Shown here in pieces: positions 36,454 through 49,734 of a stretch of 64,000 nucleotides of DNA. A program made the translations under genes and the position numbers. Every line of letters begins with the position of its first letter. Position 1 is the first letter of the stretch. Under the pieces are notes generated by a model. That model saw nothing but the letters and a program-made list of their open reading frames with translations, ran no database searches and was not told where the DNA came from. This DNA is from Aldrovandia affinis. Lineage: Eukaryota; Chordata; Actinopteri; Notacanthiformes; Halosauridae. Location of the stretch: positions 2,350,501-2,414,500 of the forward strand of contig JAINUG010000048.1 of NCBI GenBank assembly GCA_029706075.1, written 5' to 3'.

Positions 36454-37479
36454 AAACGGAGCTGCTTTTTGTCCATTGTACATTGTAAAATTCACAAACC
36501 ATCATGCCAATCAATAATGCATTTAAGTTTGAAACAAATGTCGTTGTTTAGTTTTTTTAGCACATTCAGTTTGAACAATTTTCTTGCATTTTTTCTGCTC
36601 ACCACAAATTGGTCTCTCAGATGCAGTGTTACATGCAGAATAAGTCAAAGACACAGTGTAGGAGCGCAATTATGATTGAAATTTAATGACTGAATGAACG
36701 GCAAAAAATAAAGAGATCTCTTTATTTAGAAAATAAATACGTAAGATATGCTGAATATGTCTGACAACAATACCTTTTTTTCCATTGGGAGGCAAGGCTG
36801 GGATTTAGTAATGTAGCTTTATCTAGCTTAATCAGTTCCAACGCAGCAGGTGTTGACATAGATGCAGCAGGATCGACGTAGCTGCATGTATCTTGTAATA
36901 CGGGTGGTTATTTCAAGGGAAAATTATTTTTTTAATTCCTACAAACACTATCCCCTACCCTTTTCTTGGAATACCATATCTCGTACTACCACCCAGTGCA
37001 GTAATTTCACTGAACGTCATACGAATGAGATCCAGAATGCTGTGCAGCAGTGTCCAGCGCAGCAGTGCATTGTGGTTAGGGCAGCAGACCACAGGGATAT
37101 GGGAGCCAACCTCATACTGATGGTACTGACTGAGGATGCGGTAGACCAGCATGGGCAAACATAGCAGCATATGTCTGACAAGCAACAGCCACATCCAAAC
37201 AATGACCACAAGGCATTGATCACATTTACCCATGCATGCATGTGCGTGCACGTGTGGAAGAGAAATTGTAGAGGAAATGACAATGTGTCCTACACAGACA
37301 CAAGGTAAACAAACACCAGGGAAGGTGATATCACAGTTTGAACAAGCACAGGGAGGGACATCTCTTCCACAAATACAAGCAAAGAGCTTCAGAACTGAAC
37401 ACACAGTTTTTTTTATTGTCTGGAAGGTCAGATCATGAAATACTAACAAAATACTAACAAAAATAACAATTGGGCATTT
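36454..37479. other. No gene recognised
   Basis: No supported coding region. The 175-codon minus frame at 37482-36955 is cysteine-rich but has no domain pattern and no context, so it is not called. Confidence 0.5.
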
Positions 37480-37522
37480 CAAATTGGGAGAAAAGGGGAG
37501 AAAGCGATGTTAAAAAAAAAAA
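37480..37522 (+). mobile_element. SINE-A 3' end fragment
   Basis: CAAATTGGGAGAAAAGGGGA followed by an A tract matches the 3' end of the SINE-A copies. Only this tail remains. Confidence 0.5.
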
Positions 37523-38154
37523 GTTAATAGGAAGAAGTGCATGTAAGCCTGATTTATATCTGCTGAATAGTAAACAGAAGAAGATTAAATGCCATGGCTT
37601 TAACTACAGACCTGCATCTACAAACTTTCATGGGTTGCCATCGACGTAGGAGGTGTCTGCTACTTGGATCAGCCATCTTTGGCTCTGGTGACAATGGCTT
37701 GGAGGAATTTGTCAAATAAGCATCAAGGGTTGAGTCCATGGGTGTTCTGTGCTCATTTAGAGATTGCATGTTAATGAAATGGCACAGTCATTAGAATGAA
37801 GCTCCAAAGCCTTGTCTATTTTAAGGTGGACTTCAGTCATTTCACTTTTCTTCTTTCCAGTCTCCATGCTCCTTATTGTCCTAATGAATCCTTTTGCTGC
37901 TTATGAAATAGCGCTTTACTTAATTTTTAGTAAATTAGGCTGCTAGCATTAGATAGTCATGTTGACATGCCGTATGAGTACAGCAATATGGTAATACAAT
38001 TATACATAGTAGCAAGAAAGAGGGAAATTTGGTGGGAAAGCCTATTGCTGCTGTAGCAGGCAGCTGATTATCCCAGTTCAGACTGACACAGGAGCAAAAA
38101 AAGTGAACACAGAGACTTCAACTTCTGTCATGTATTCACACTCCACACACAAAA
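37523..38154. other. No gene recognised
   Basis: No feature seen. Confidence 0.5.
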
Positions 38155-38179
38155 TACAGTAGACTCCGTTTTTATTCAC

Positions 38180-39634
<1,455 letters not shown>

Positions 39635-40013
39635 GATGATGGCTGACCACCGTATTTTCAACGTGTTCCCTCCTTTTTAGACACTAGGTAAACAGGAAAC
39701 CATTGTAGGCCACTATACAGTTCCTTCCAATGAACTTCAAATACGTTATATATTTATGAAGATTTGTTTTTGTTGGATTCAATTTAAAAGAATAGTTACA
39801 GGTGTGAATAATTGTGATCTAGATGTTTTCTGAAAAATACATATTATTAATAAAACAAAACATGTCATTCTGAACATTTGTATTAGTATCGTAGGTTTGG
39901 AATTTTCTGCATTTTTTGGCATAAAATATACCTCATTACTTATATAATTTATTTCATACAATCTCTTTTGTTCATCTTTATCAAGGGTGTGAATAAAAAT
40001 GAAGTCTACTGTA

Positions 40014-42737
40014 TGTATATATCAATGCAAGTTGAAGTGCTAATGTTCCCCTGATCAGTGGACTAAACCCCCCTTTTGAAATTTCCTTCCTCTTCTCATT
40101 TAAACCAGAACTAACCCCCTGCCCATCAGCCACCCCCCAAAAAAAAAAAAAAAGCTCGGGGGAACATTTCACTTAATATCCTTCGAAGGTCATCTGCCAA
40201 TAATCTCTTATCAGTCAAAGACAAGCGTGAAGCAGGCATTATTAGTTTTCTTTCCCCTACTGCCAATGTTTATAGTAATTTCATTAGCCCAATCTCTGTT
40301 ATTCTAATTATAGGGACAACCATTGCAGCAAATAAAAATTAATGAGCTTTTATGAAAATGATTTGATGTGACCTTGATTTATTTATTTATATCACCTTTT
40401 TTTGGTCCTGGTGGCAGTGGCTGCACACACTTTCAGAAATATGTAATGTAAGCAAGTTCTCTCCAGTCCTCCTTCTCCCAACCTGCCTCTATCCCTGTAC
40501 CCTCCTCCCACTCCCATTGTTTCTTCCTCACTCCTCCCTCTTTTCCTCCCTATTTTTTCCTCTCTCCACTACATCCCCCCTCTCCATCACTCTCTGCTTC
40601 TACCTCTCTCTGTCTTCTCCTCTTCTTTTAAACATGACTGGTAAATTCACACTTTTAATACAGGGAATCTATTCTCTGACTCCCAATCTTACACTTTGCA
40701 GCAAACACAGAATCCCCCCTTCCCCCATCTTCTCTCCTGCTGCACAATTCCCTTAATTTGCTAATGGTTGCTACCCACAGATCCATAAGCTAGCCTGTAA
40801 GATCAAGGGATGTGTTACCTGCTGAAATGTCAGGAGTCGATCATGAAGGGTGAGCAGGCATACACAAAACTACTCGAAGGTCACCAATTTGTGCAGGAAC
40901 ATCAGCAGAGTTCTAGGAGCAACCATCTTAGAATAGTCTGTTATCCAGAAATAAATTCCTTGTCCGTTCCCAATGGAGGTACTGGGAAGTACTGCGAGAA
41001 AGTAAAACCTGATAAATATACATGGATCAACACAAACAACATGTGTATCAGCCTTGTAGGGCCTAACTTCTAGGCTTTTAAAAAAGTTAATTTCAGGCTC
41101 CATACAATATTTCACCTCAGACCGCAACAGCTACTGCAGAAAACTATTTATGTCTAAATCAAACTACTTTTTACAGAACGTCTTTTCATGCCTTCTTAGA
41201 TGTTTATGTTCCCAGTTTCAAGTTTGCCCTTGCTAATTTTGTGAGAAATGTGTATGTTATGCATTTGTAACCAGTTTGTAAAGCTGAATTATGCTTCCCC
41301 CCACCAAGAATTGGAAAAAAACAGAACCCAGTGCTCGAACCATTACACCACACACTGCCATAGTTCCAGTTGTACCTCAAAGAAACATGAATACAGTGTC
41401 CCCTCTTGAGTTGGCACTGAAATGTGCTCCTTTTCTGTGACGTCGCAGTGGTTAGCCTCTGCCTCACCTCAATCAAATGCCTCCACTTTGGTGAGGATTA
41501 CTAAACTAATGGCTTTCAACAGTGTGTGGCATTAAGCAAGTTAATGGTGTGCGATAAAGCACTTCTTTAGTTGGGCAGTAATTATGAAAAGCGCAAATGG
41601 CATGCCTGCGTTAATGTGCACCTCAGTCTTTCAGTAGACAACAGGCAAGCAGGACAGCGGACTGATTTATTATGTGGGAAAAGGGAAAAGACGGGAAATT
41701 AAACAGAGGCAAACAACAGAGAGTGCCAGCAATTCATACAGATATCAGCAATCGACTAAATAATTCAAGACCCAGCCCCAAACCTCACGGGACACCGCTG
41801 CATCAAAACGTGGTCCATTGGTTCAAACAAAATACCTCTGTTTGAGCAAAATGGTAGTCACTTAATTATAATTTATCCCTTTGAGATGTAGGTAATTAAC
41901 AGCGAAGGCCAGTGAAGGTTTGATCATATAATCGGTGTCTGCCAAATAAATGAGTAAAGTACAATGTTTCATTGTCAAAGCTGATTTAGGGATGGAAACC
42001 AAGATTAAATTAAGTCAGTGCTCATTAAATAAACAAAAGCAGGACTGAAGAGACAGGCAAACAGCATTTCCATTATTTTTAAGACATAACTATGAAAATA
42101 TTTAATCCAAGGAAGAATCATAACATTAGAATATTTTATACAGGGTACAGGGTTTCCCTGAATGTAGCTGTAATTATACGTTCATATTTCATGAAATAAT
42201 TATTCTGAAGTACCTTGTTTATAGATACAAGTAGGGATGTGCATTTTTGGAATTTTCAGTGCTTAAGTACTCTATGGGAAATGTATATTTCAATACTCAA
42301 TCCATTGAGTATGTTATCAATACATCAATTAATTGATAGTGGTCACGGAAGCGCAAGTCAACAGTAAAATCAGGCAGTCAAAAATTGAAAAATAAAAAAC
42401 ATGTCACATTCCCAACAGTAGCAGGATTTAAATGTGAGAGTGGGCCAAATTATTTTAAACATTAATTTGTGATATTTTCAGACTTGCAGACTATATACTA
42501 TAACTAAAAATCTAATTAAAAATACTAAATGCAATCAATATCATTGTTTTTATTTTACACCAAACATAACAATCAATAGGCAGTAGTACAGTATATAGAC
42601 ATATGATAACTCCTCCATTTGATAATGAGGCTTAAACTGAATATTGTCCTACAAGTAGCAGGCTAAATAGTTTTCAATTGGCTATCTATCAAGACGCTAG
42701 TTAATTTAATCTTGTCCAGTTCAACTTCACGTCAATA
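40014..42737. other. No gene; candidate conserved non-coding stretches
   Basis: 40180-40400 and 41520-42060 have evenly mixed composition with many TAAT/ATTA cores and no repeat features, as seen in conserved non-coding DNA. 40455-40630 is strongly pyrimidine-rich. At 42232 TAGGGATGTGCA resembles a hAT-type end without a partner. No coding sequence supported. Confidence 0.4.
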
Positions 42738-42739
42738 TA

Positions 42740-44275
42740 CAGTGGGGAGAACAAGTATTTGATACACTGCCGATTTTGCAGGTTTTCCCACTTACAAAGA
42801 ATGTAGAGGTCTGTAATTTTTATCATAGGTACACTTCAACTGTGAGAGAAAGAATCTAAAACAAAAATCCAGAAAATCACATTGTATGATTTTTAAGTAA
42901 TTAATTTGCATTTATTGCATGAAATAAGTATTTGATACATCAGAAAAACAGAACTTAATATTTGGTACAGAAACCTTTGTTTGCAATTACAGAGATCAGA
43001 CGTTTCCTGTAGTTCTTGACCAGGTTTGCACACACTGCAGCAGGGATTTTGGCCCACTCCTCCATACAGATCTTCTCCAGATCCTTCTGGTTTCGGGGCT
43101 GTCGCTGGGCAACACGGACTTTCAGCTCCCTCCAAAGATTTTCTATTGGGTTCAGGTCTGGAGACTGGCTAGGCCACTCCAGGACCTTGAGATGCTTCTT
43201 ACGGAGCCACTCCTTAGTTGCCCTGGCTGTGTGTTTCGGTCGTTGTCATGCTGGAAGACCCAGCCACGACCCATCTTCAATGCTCTTATTGAGGGAAGGA
43301 GGTTGTTGGCCAAGATCTCGCGATACATGGCCCCATCCATCCTCCCCTCAGTACGGTGCATTCGTCCTGTCCCCTTTGCAGAAAAGCATCCCAAAGAATG
43401 ATGTTTCCACCTCCATGCTTCACGGTTGGGATGGTGTTCTTGGGGTTGTACTCATCCTTCTTCTTCCTCCAAACACGGCGAGTGGAGTTTATACCAAAAA
43501 GCTCTATTTTGGTCTCATCAGACCACATGACCTTCTCCCATTCCTCCTCTGGATCATCCAGATGGTCATTGGCAAACCTCAGACGGGCCTGGACATGCGC
43601 TGGCTTGAGCAGGGGACCTTGCGTGCGCTGCAGGATTTTAATCCATGACGGCGTAGTGTGTCACTAATGGTTTTCTTTGAGACTGTGGTCCCAGCTCTCT
43701 TCAGGTCATTGACCAGGTCCTGCCGTGTAGTTCTGGGCTGATCCCTCACCTTTCTCATGATCATTGATGCCCACGAGGTGAGATCTTGCATGGAGCCCCA
43801 GACCGAGGGAGATTGACCGTCATCTTAAACTTCTTCCATTTTCTAATAATTGCGCCAACAGTTGTTGCCTTCTCACCAAGCTGCTTGCCTATTGTCCTGT
43901 AGCCCATCCCAGCCTTGTGCAGGTCTACAATTTTGTCCCTGATGTCCTTAGACAGCTCTTTGGTCTTGCCCATTGTGGAGAGGTTGGAGTCTGATTGATT
44001 GAGTGTGTGGAGAGGTGTCTTTTATACAGGTAACGAGTTCAAACAGGTGCAGTTAATACAGGTAATGAGTGGAGAATAGGAGGGCTTCTTAAAGAAAAAC
44101 TAACAGGTCTGTGAGAGCCGAATTCTTACTGGTTGGTAGGTGATCAAATACTTATTTCATGCAATAAAATGCAAATTAATTATTTAAAAATCATACAATG
44201 TGATTTTCTGGATTTTTGTTTTAGATTCCGTCTCTCACAGTTGAAGTGTACCTATGATAAAAATTACAGACCTGT
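42740..44275 (-). mobile_element. Nearly complete Tc1-like element (CAGTGGGGAGAACAAG type)
   Basis: The left end CAGTGGGGAGAACAAGTATT follows TA at 42738-42739. The long inverted repeat includes TACACTTCAACTGTGAGAGA, matched inverted at about 44233-44253 (with one difference). The right end stops at about 44275 in the middle of the repeat, so the last 80 or so bases (the outer terminus) are missing. The transposase region is complete in content. This type of element is known in fish and lampreys; I recall reports proposing horizontal transfer, stated from general knowledge. Confidence 0.9.
42955..43973 (-). pseudogene. Tc1-like transposase, active site kept but frame broken
   Basis: Starts [20 protein letters not shown] at 43973 and ends at the TAA at 42955-42957 after NKGFCTKY, about 340 codons, the usual Tc1 length. 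Order: paired helix-turn-helix DNA-binding region with GAIIRKWKK and [29 protein letters not shown]; first catalytic Asp in MWSDETKIE (43517-43519); [11 protein letters not shown]; second Asp in FQHDND (43245-43247); catalytic Glu in NPIEN (43141-43143), giving the DD34E spacing of Tc1. The frame breaks near 43770, 43612, 43390 and 43237, each a one-base loss at a C or G run. With so few differences it is the youngest Tc1 here, or the breaks include sequence errors. Confidence 0.88.
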
Positions 44276-45143
44276 GATAATGACGTGTCGCACAAGGACT
44301 GTTGCGCTGGAAATGAGACATTTCCTCCTTTCTTTCCTGGCTCCCTGTTGCAAAATAAATTTCACGAACATTCACAAACACCGGCATACTTCCCCTCTTG
44401 TACCTGGCACATATACAGGTGAATTGATAAGTGCACTATTCATTTATATGGCATATGTCCACGAAGAGATTCATAAAATGTATGCTTTGAACATGATAAG
44501 GGTTAACTCATCTCACCAAGTATCTGTTTATCACTTGTCTTTGCATCTGTATAGCGTGGCTAGGAAACAGTGCGCCAGAGCATGCGCACAGATGTAGTAG
44601 CAAGCGAAACAACCAGCAGGAAAGAAGGGGGGGACTCAGTTGAAGCTGTTTCATTGAAAATTAATGTTCTTATGCAATTGGGGGCATTGTTAAAACTGCT
44701 TATTGTTCCAATAGTGGATGAATGATGCCTGTTGAGAGGATTAATTTGCGGAATTGTGATTTAATGTGCAATTCCCCTGCCTGTTTTATGGTATTGGTCT
44801 ATTCCCAGGTTAAGCGCGTGTATAAACTGTGTTTGACTGAATTAGGAGGAGAGGTGAGCGCAACGGCGGAGAGTGGGTGCTGTTGAAACTGTTGAGTGTG
44901 TAAAAGTAAAATAGATGGCTTGTCTATTTTGATGTACATAGTCATTTGTAAACATTAATTATTTTTGTCTTTTCTTTGCTTTGTTAGTCTTCACATCTGG
45001 GTCACTGTAAATGTATATATAAATAAATAACTTGAACGGCTGGAAGGAAAAAATAAAAATATGAGGTTTAGGGAATTCTCCTGCCTCCTGAGCCTTCCTA
45101 TAACCTCCCTTGGCCGTGAGACACTTTAAGGCCAGTCTACATC
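44276..45143. other. No gene; possible promoter-like repeat
   Basis: 44580-45110 contains a TATA-like GTGTATAAACTG near 44818 and A-rich polyadenylation-like signals near 45015-45060, an arrangement that might be an old LTR. No terminal repeats or target duplications found. Confidence 0.3.
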
Positions 45144-45152
45144 AAAGATTCG

Positions 45153-45476
45153 TGGCCTCCCGTGTGGCCCAGTGGTTACAACGTCCGACGCTGGCCACAG
45201 AGACCGGGGTTCAATTCTCCGTCTCGCCCTGGGAGGGGGAGGGAAGCCGACATGACGTTTGCTGACGCATAAGAGTGGCCCTCTAGTACCGGGTTACAGT
45301 CGACGGCTTGGCGAGTGCCGTCTCGGAAGTGGTGTTACTTCGCCTTCGTCACTACCGGTCGCAGGACTACGGCAGCGACCTCATATTACTAGGGGGGAAT
45401 TGACATAAAAAATAGCGGGTCTAATTGGCAACCAAATTGGGATAAAATGGGATAAAATCAGAAACAAAAATTAATA
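45153..45476 (+). mobile_element. SINE-A copy 3 (tRNA-derived)
   Basis: GGCCTCCCGTGTGGCCCAGT opens the head, with box B GGGGTTCAATTCTCC. This copy lacks the block with GGCGGCGATTGGCTG but keeps CTTGGCGAGTGCCGTCTCGG and CAGGACTACGGCAGCGACC. The tail is AAATTGGGATAAAATGGGAT with an AAAC-type A-rich end. The 9-bp AAAGATTCG flanks it (45144-45152 and 45477-45485), a perfect target duplication. Confidence 0.9.
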
Positions 45477-45485
45477 AAAGATTCG

Positions 45486-48275
45486 CAACGAGTCTTTAAA
45501 ACCGGCAACTACTTGTAAAAGAATCCCAATATGTATGGCCTGGAACATTCTGAAACTAGCCAGTTTACATCAAATTGACTAAGAAGAGACAGTTTACTGT
45601 TTCCATAACAACCACTCTCTTTACATCCGCGTTGATGCCGGCTTTATTGGTGGTTGCCGGATATTTTGTATCTGAAAAAAATTACGATGGCAGTGACAGC
45701 GAGTTGCTTACTGCAATTGCATTGTTGATTAAACGCCGCAGAGGCAAAAAAAAGACGGAGATCAAGGATTTGGAACCAACCATGGGTGCTACAGCGACAG
45801 AGTCAAGGGGCCTACGCAAACTAATGTCGTGAAGTGGAGACTGGAGATGTACTATCTTTTATTCATTTCTTGCATCTATTCCCGGAGCTACAAGTAACTC
45901 TTTATTTAGAGAAAAAATAATCAGTTTTTCTAAAACGTAATAATATAATAATAGGCCTACTGTCAGAAATGTCCACGTAACTTAAACTTAGTGGTCTATT
46001 GTGCTATATTGAAGTGCTATTTCATATTACAGTGACTTTTACTGTGAATTGCTTTTGATTAACAATGTTCATTGAATTACAACGTTTGTCCAACTTAACA
46101 CATTTAGGCTACAGAGGCCTGCATATGTTATGGTGAATGTGTAAAATCAGGAAATCTGGGACAATATGATAAAATATATGATAAATAACACATCTGAAAA
46201 CAAATGAAATATCAAAACTCATTCATTACCATAAAATGAATGTTCATGGAAGATTAAATCTTGAGAACAATTGCCATCTGACATTAATCATAATTATAAC
46301 TCTTTGTGTATTAAAATGTAAGACATTGGAACAAATAACAGATTATATCCAGAAATACATTTGCAAAGCAGCCCTTTCTTCTTGCAATTCCACTTATTGT
46401 GGTTACAGTGAGTAGAGTTTTTGCAATTACATGAAACACTTCATCATGAGAAATGTGACGTGATCAGCTCGGCTTTGTACAAAATGTTTGCTATACCAAA
46501 GTGAAGTCCTTTTATGTGCAGTAGTTCGCCACTTTTATTCAGTATTACACTAAATCAGTAAAAAATACAACTCAGACCCATAAAAAACACCCAGACCCCC
46601 AAAAAATCATGACCTCAGTGTCCTCAATGGTAAATATGGCCATGTCTACACTGTTTAGCCTGAAAGCATATTTAATTTTTCGCTCAAGGGAAAACTATCT
46701 TGTTAAATGGATTTGTCAATATTTGTGTAGAATTACTACAGTAACTTTGGAAAGGTTCTGAACCCATATAGGACACAGAGGAAGCACCTGAATGAAGCAA
46801 GGTGAGTACAGTTGTAGCCAAAAATCACATGAACATCAGGAGAGATATGTGCTACTCTCCCACATTGAAAAATGAATATTGAAAAGTTAAAAGTTAAAAG
46901 CTAAAAAAAAAGATTCATTTTACACTACTTTTAGATAAGAAAAAAAAAAAAATGGGAAAACGTTTATGATAGAGAGTCCCACCTATCTTCGTTTAGCCTG
47001 TGTCTCATATATTCTATAGTGTCTTGGAATGACACAAATGTTGTTTTTTCTCCAAAAAGGATAGCCCTATCATTAGAATAGTCATACACTTTTTAAAATC
47101 AATGCCTCTACATACATGCCTGTTCATTAGCCTATGCTATGGGAATGCTCCTCATGATATTATGCTTATATTGATAGATATCAGGCTAGTTCGCCTGTCA
47201 AATGGACATTGGATGTTGTTATAATTGGGTTTAATGGTCTTGAAAGAAGTTTAAATCAGTTTTTCTATTCAGTCTAGCTCACAGGGTATGCACAACTGAT
47301 AGTGGGGCAGAGAGCTGTTGGTGCTCACATTATAACCTTCCATGCTACAATTTTACACATCCACCATAACCCATACATCTGTCAATGTTGGTCTCTCTCT
47401 CTCTTTCTCTCTCTGTCAGGCTCAGTCTCTCTCTGCTCACTAGCTAGCTCGCTAGCTGCCCATAGTTCTGCTGCTGCTTCTTCTGCCACAGCCAGCGGTG
47501 AAGGACATTTGGCAATTTTCACTTTCATGCTAACTACAAATTGTAAGTCGGTATTATGCATTATGCAGTTTGCAAGCTAGACAGACCAATGTAGACTGTA
47601 CAGTAGTTGTATACTGTACGGACTGTACAGTAGGCTTCTGTTAGTTATCGGGGTACAGCTGTGATTGGTCCAGTCAGGGGATGCTATGTTTATTGATAAG
47701 TTTAATAAGTGTGCAACGGGGAGCATAGCGTAGTTTTTTACTCTGTAAACAAAAATGTGTTCTTCATCAATATTTTGGGATCCTCAAGAGTCTTGCTGCA
47801 ATGATACATCAGTGGAGTTTGCGTTATTCTGTATAGTGTGCAAATAAAGTTCTGAAAAGATATATACCAAGCATGTAGCCTACACCTAAGGTAGGTTACA
47901 TATTACATTTGTTTTTTATATTAAGATTGATTTTATCTTGTGACAGTGAATTTGAGTCACAGTTTTATTTTACATTTTCCAAAAGAATTATAATAATTAA
48001 ATTTAATTGATTGCAACAATCTTTGTACACAGGTGATACATTAATTGATTGGCAGAAATACGAGTCATTACCATCCCTTGGGTACTCAATAGGCACCATG
48101 GCCTTGGGGGAGACAAGAAACACTGGCAGCAAAGCTTATGTTGCACGGATTCTTATTTCATTGCTATAGTCTGGCTGATACACAATGAAAAACAGAGAGA
48201 GAGAGAACAAATAGTTTCTCAGTGTTTCAGTGTCTCAATGGGTCAGACAGGTAATAACAACTAATCATAAAATCT
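45486..48275. other. No gene recognised; direct repeat near SINE-A copy 3
   Basis: GCCAGTYTACATCAAA occurs at about 45132 and again at about 45558, either side of SINE-A copy 3, suggesting the SINE landed in an older repeat. An 85-codon plus frame at 45575-45832 has a basic run RRRGKKK but no certain domain. A CT run lies at 47394-47421. Otherwise AT-rich without features. Confidence 0.4.
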
Positions 48276-48303
48276 ACAGATAACTGCCAAAATAAAGCAA
48301 ACA

Positions 48304-48486
48304 TCAACACAAGTGTCTGTAACTCTTGGGACGATGCAATACCATTCTTAGATACGAAATTCTATCATTTTGTGTTTTGTGGATGGTAGTGGAAAATGCT
48401 GTTTCAGGTGCCACTTGTGCCCTGTGGATGGGGGCATTGCCATCCTGGAAAAGACCACTCCCATCAAGATAGAAATGCTTCACCAT
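48304..48486 (-). pseudogene. Transposase fragment of the decayed Tc1/mariner-like element
   Basis: On the minus strand MVKHFYLDGSGLFQDGNAPI followed by HRAQ resembles the second catalytic motif of Tc1/mariner transposases (normally FQDDNAPIH-like), here with Gly after the Asp. Little else is recognisable, and most of the coding region has been lost. Confidence 0.55.
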
Positions 48487-48626
48487 AGTATAAAGGTGAT
48501 CACTCAGAATAGTTTTGTATTTATTGGCGTTTACCTTGCTCTCAAAGGGGTTGAGTGGATCTAAACCATGTCAGAAAAATGCAGCCCACACCATAACAGA
48601 GCTGCCAGAATCCTTAATTTACTCAA

Positions 48627-49549
48627 TGTTATGTTTTGCAATTTTCTGTTCTGCTTGTTTTTGTATTTTATTATTTTCTCTGTATTCACTTATCATTCAT
48701 GTCAGTTTCCCCGTCTGTCTGTGTTCCTTGTTATTCTGTAATCCACTCCTTGTCTTTGTTGTTGCACTATTCGGGTGATTTTGGCTATACGGGTTTCCTA
48801 TCTTGTTTACTTCCTTCCTTCTTTCTTTCTTTCTTTCTATCTGTACATATCCGTTATGTGTATATAGTACTAACCAACTAATCTACTAACGTTAGGGATT
48901 TTGATTACGTTACTAACATTTACTAATGACTAATTATCTTGTGTTTCCATCTACAACTGTCATTCTCTCTTTCGGTCTCCTATCCTTGTGCGTTTCTCTC
49001 CTATCGCATTTTCTGCACACGTTTTCTACCTATGCGCTCCTCCCCTCCGAACTGTGCACGTGTCTACCTGCTCTTCCAGGTCGTTTATATTCATTGTGTC
49101 TATGTGCTTCCCAGTCTGTGTCTTTTGTCTCCCCTTGTTATTGCATTAGTCATCCTTATCGTTCTCACCTGTGTTCTTGCCCTTTTCCCCTCCCACTCGC
49201 ACCTGATTCCTCTTGTGTTATCTTCCCCGTTTGTACTTAAGTTCCTTGTTTGCACTTGTTTGATGTCAGAACGTTGATCAAATTTCCCAGTGCCGATTGT
49301 TTGTAAGCCTGAGTTTTTTGTGATTTCCGAGACACCCCTTTTGTTTGACTCTGAGTTTTTGCCTGCCGATTCTGTTTTGTTTGCCTATCTGCTTATTTGG
49401 TTTTGATCTTTGGACTGCCCTTTACTACTCTTTTTGGATTTTGTTCTTGTACCTTCTCTGACTCTGATTACTGGCTTTGAACTTGGATTGATCAATAAAC
49501 GTTCCTTCCCTGCCATATCCTGGTCTGCGCCTGCGTCCAATCCCTCAAA
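48627..49549 (+). mobile_element. LTR-like insertion
   Basis: Starts TGTTATGTTTTGC right after CTCAA (48622-48626), and CTCAA recurs at 49550-49554, suggesting a 5-bp target duplication. It has a possible core promoter near GTACTTAAGTTCC (about 49233) and AATAAACG (49495-49502), the order expected in a solo LTR of a fish Ty3/gypsy-like element. The right end lacks a clear CA, so the boundary is uncertain. No internal coding region exists. Confidence 0.45.
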
Positions 49550-49560
49550 CTCAAGTGTTT

Positions 49561-49702
49561 ATTTTTCCTTTTTTATTTCTTTATCCATAAGTGTTTATGT
49601 ATATTTGTACATGTGTGTAGTGTCATGCTGTTGTGTCTTTTTTTTGTTCAATAAAAGATATTAAGCAGTGTCTATAGCTTGAAGCGAAAAAAAAAAAAAA
49701 TT
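49561..49702 (+). mobile_element. Poly(A) retro-insertion with 11-bp target duplication
   Basis: CTCAAGTGTTT lies at 49550-49560 and again at 49703-49713. The segment between has AATAAAAGA 40-50 bases before its end and closes with a run of 14 A residues. This is the signature of L1-type target-primed insertion of a 5'-truncated polyadenylated RNA. The source transcript is not identified. Confidence 0.65.
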
Positions 49703-49734
49703 CTCAAGTGTTTCATTTATTTGGGCAGTTCCTG

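Larger units (their letters stand above)
48277..49734 (-). mobile_element. Decayed Tc1/mariner-like element split by two insertions
   Basis: The left end CAGATAACTGCCAAAATAAA follows TA at 48275-48276. The right end TTATTTGGGCAGTTCCTG (49717-49734) is its inverted counterpart. Between 48627 and 49702 the element is interrupted by unrelated sequence (separate entries); the element's own sequence is about 350 bases on the left and 30 on the right. The base pair after the right end is TG, probably a mutated TA. Confidence 0.65.

Noticed and set aside
36955..37482. 175-codon minus-strand open frame, cysteine-rich
   Set aside because: No recognisable domain, no supporting splice or promoter context, and the cysteines show no regular spacing. 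Frames of this length occur by chance in 64 kb.
42232..42243. TAGGGATGTGCA, like a hAT-type left terminus
   Set aside because: No matching inverted end before the Tc1 element at 42740.
43016..43648. 210-codon plus-strand open frame
   Set aside because: It is the antisense shadow of the Tc1 transposase between 42955 and 43973.
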